DNA of 39,569 nt from assembly GCA_030463445.1 (NCBI GenBank), contig JAQGFW010004635.1, positions 1-39,569 on the forward strand, in the 5' to 3' direction. Position 1 is the stretch's first letter. Every line of letters begins with the position of its first letter. The notes beneath the pieces are model-generated. The model was not told the origin of the DNA. It saw only the letters and a program-made list of their open reading frames with translations, and made no database searches. Of this stretch, positions 39,114-39,569 are shown one piece after another. The position numbers were made by a program, and so were the translations under genes. The DNA comes from Euplotes aediculatus (taxonomy: Eukaryota; Ciliophora; Spirotrichea; Euplotida; Euplotidae).

Positions 39114-39569
39114 ATGTTAAAAACATCAATCAAATTTAGCTCTTTTATTTTGCCAGTCTTTCTGTTTTCAGCGTATTTTGCTGGAAATAATCATTCTAAA
39201 ATCTTATCAGAAAACGGTAAATTTGCAAAGCCGGACACTACTCGACCAACTCCAAAACTGCCACCCGGTGCCGACCCCGAAGACCCCGACTGGAAAGGAA
39301 TTGATTTAGACCCCAAAGCTCCTCAAATGGCCCTTTCGCCTGCCGAAGAACAAAAACTTTTCTTATTGCCCGAAGGCTACCAAATCGAACCTGTATTGAC
39401 CGAACCGCAGATTCAGCAACCAGCGGCAATTTCGTTTGACGGAAACGGTAGAATGTACGTTTTAGAACTCCGAACTTATATGCTTGATGCAGATTCAAGA
39501 GGAGAATTAGAACCCACCAGCCGTATTTCGAGATGGGAAGATAAAAATAATGATGGTGTTTACGAGTCT
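39114..39569 (+). CDS. Secreted sorbosone/glucose dehydrogenase-like protein, 3' end cut by window
   Basis: 152 residues are visible from the ATG at 39114; the frame is open to the window end. A signal peptide (MLKTSIKFSSFILPVFLFSA) is followed by a Pro/Asp-rich linker (PTPKLPPGADPEDPDWKGID) and the start of a beta-propeller domain: LPEGYQIEPVLTEPQIQQPA, ISFDGNGRMYVLELRTYM, RISRWEDKNNDGVYES. This pattern is typical of the large membrane-bound-dehydrogenase-like proteins of Bacteroidota and Planctomycetota, which often end in a haem-binding CxxCH domain; that part would lie beyond the window. Function is likely periplasmic oxidation of sugars or alcohols, inferred from the family. Confidence 0.8.
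   Translation, partial: MLKTSIKFSSFILPVFLFSAYFAGNNHSKILSENGKFAKPDTTRPTPKLPPGADPEDPDWKGIDLDPKAPQMALSPAEEQKLFLLPEGYQIEPVLTEPQIQQPAAISFDGNGRMYVLELRTYMLDADSRGELEPTSRISRWEDKNNDGVYES

Noticed and set aside
1-39569. CRISPR arrays, tRNA or rRNA genes, insertion sequences, prophage
   Set aside because: No regular direct repeats, no cloverleaf or rRNA-like stretch, and no transposase, integrase or phage structural gene was recognised.

Overview
The window looks like chromosome from a low-GC Bacteroidota bacterium, most likely of the Cytophagales (Spirosomaceae-like). The signs are several TonB-dependent receptors with an N-terminal carboxypeptidase-regulatory-like domain, LytS/LytTR signalling, a DUF4369-type thioredoxin protein, a GH95 fucosidase, a TAnnTTTG promoter, and a Bacteroidota-type RiPP leader (LSLKKTTVTKLN). 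No rRNA, tRNA, CRISPR array or transposase was seen. The genus is not determined.

Layout. Positions 1-10076 are ordinary chromosome: a cut phzF-like gene and a GH95 fucosidase (minus), a PAS histidine kinase (plus), a thioredoxin-fold lipoprotein-like protein (minus), a YdcF/ElyC-type protein (plus), pfkA (minus) and a secreted repeat protein (plus), several of them closed by clear hairpin terminators.

Positions 10112-33720 hold what I read as one large, unusual peptide natural-product (RiPP) locus. A LytTR regulator and LytS-type kinase (minus) sit divergently from a first block (plus): a lanthipeptide-type precursor without Cys, a LanC-like protein that has lost all zinc ligands, a LuxR-type regulator with a degenerate receiver, a 55-aa precursor, a fusion of a class I isoprenyl synthase with a class II (DxDD) terpene cyclase-like domain, and a PqqD-M50 membrane protease. 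A strong terminator closes this block. A second block (plus, tightly packed) runs radical SAM/SPASM maturase, 56-aa peptide, idi, 52-aa precursor, 56-aa precursor, dxs, a helical protein of unknown function, TonB-type receptor, TPR protein, second TonB-dependent receptor, full-length LanB dehydratase, AraC regulator. Three of the small peptides share the ungapped motif FxVEExExRxExxxW and are interleaved with the isoprenoid genes. My main inference is a hybrid system in which a ribosomal peptide is modified with an isoprenoid (possibly on the invariant Trp), which may then be cyclised, alongside LanB dehydration and radical SAM chemistry. The logic recalls ComQ/ComX of Bacillus but with local IPP/DMAPP supply.

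Positions 33721-39001 hold a second module: a structured leader, a SusC-like TonB-dependent receptor, an NTF2/SnoaL-like protein, a fumarate-reductase-like flavoprotein, and a remnant of a second receptor gene that keeps only two C-terminal segments plus its terminator. The window ends inside a secreted sorbosone/glucose-dehydrogenase-like protein (39114 onward).
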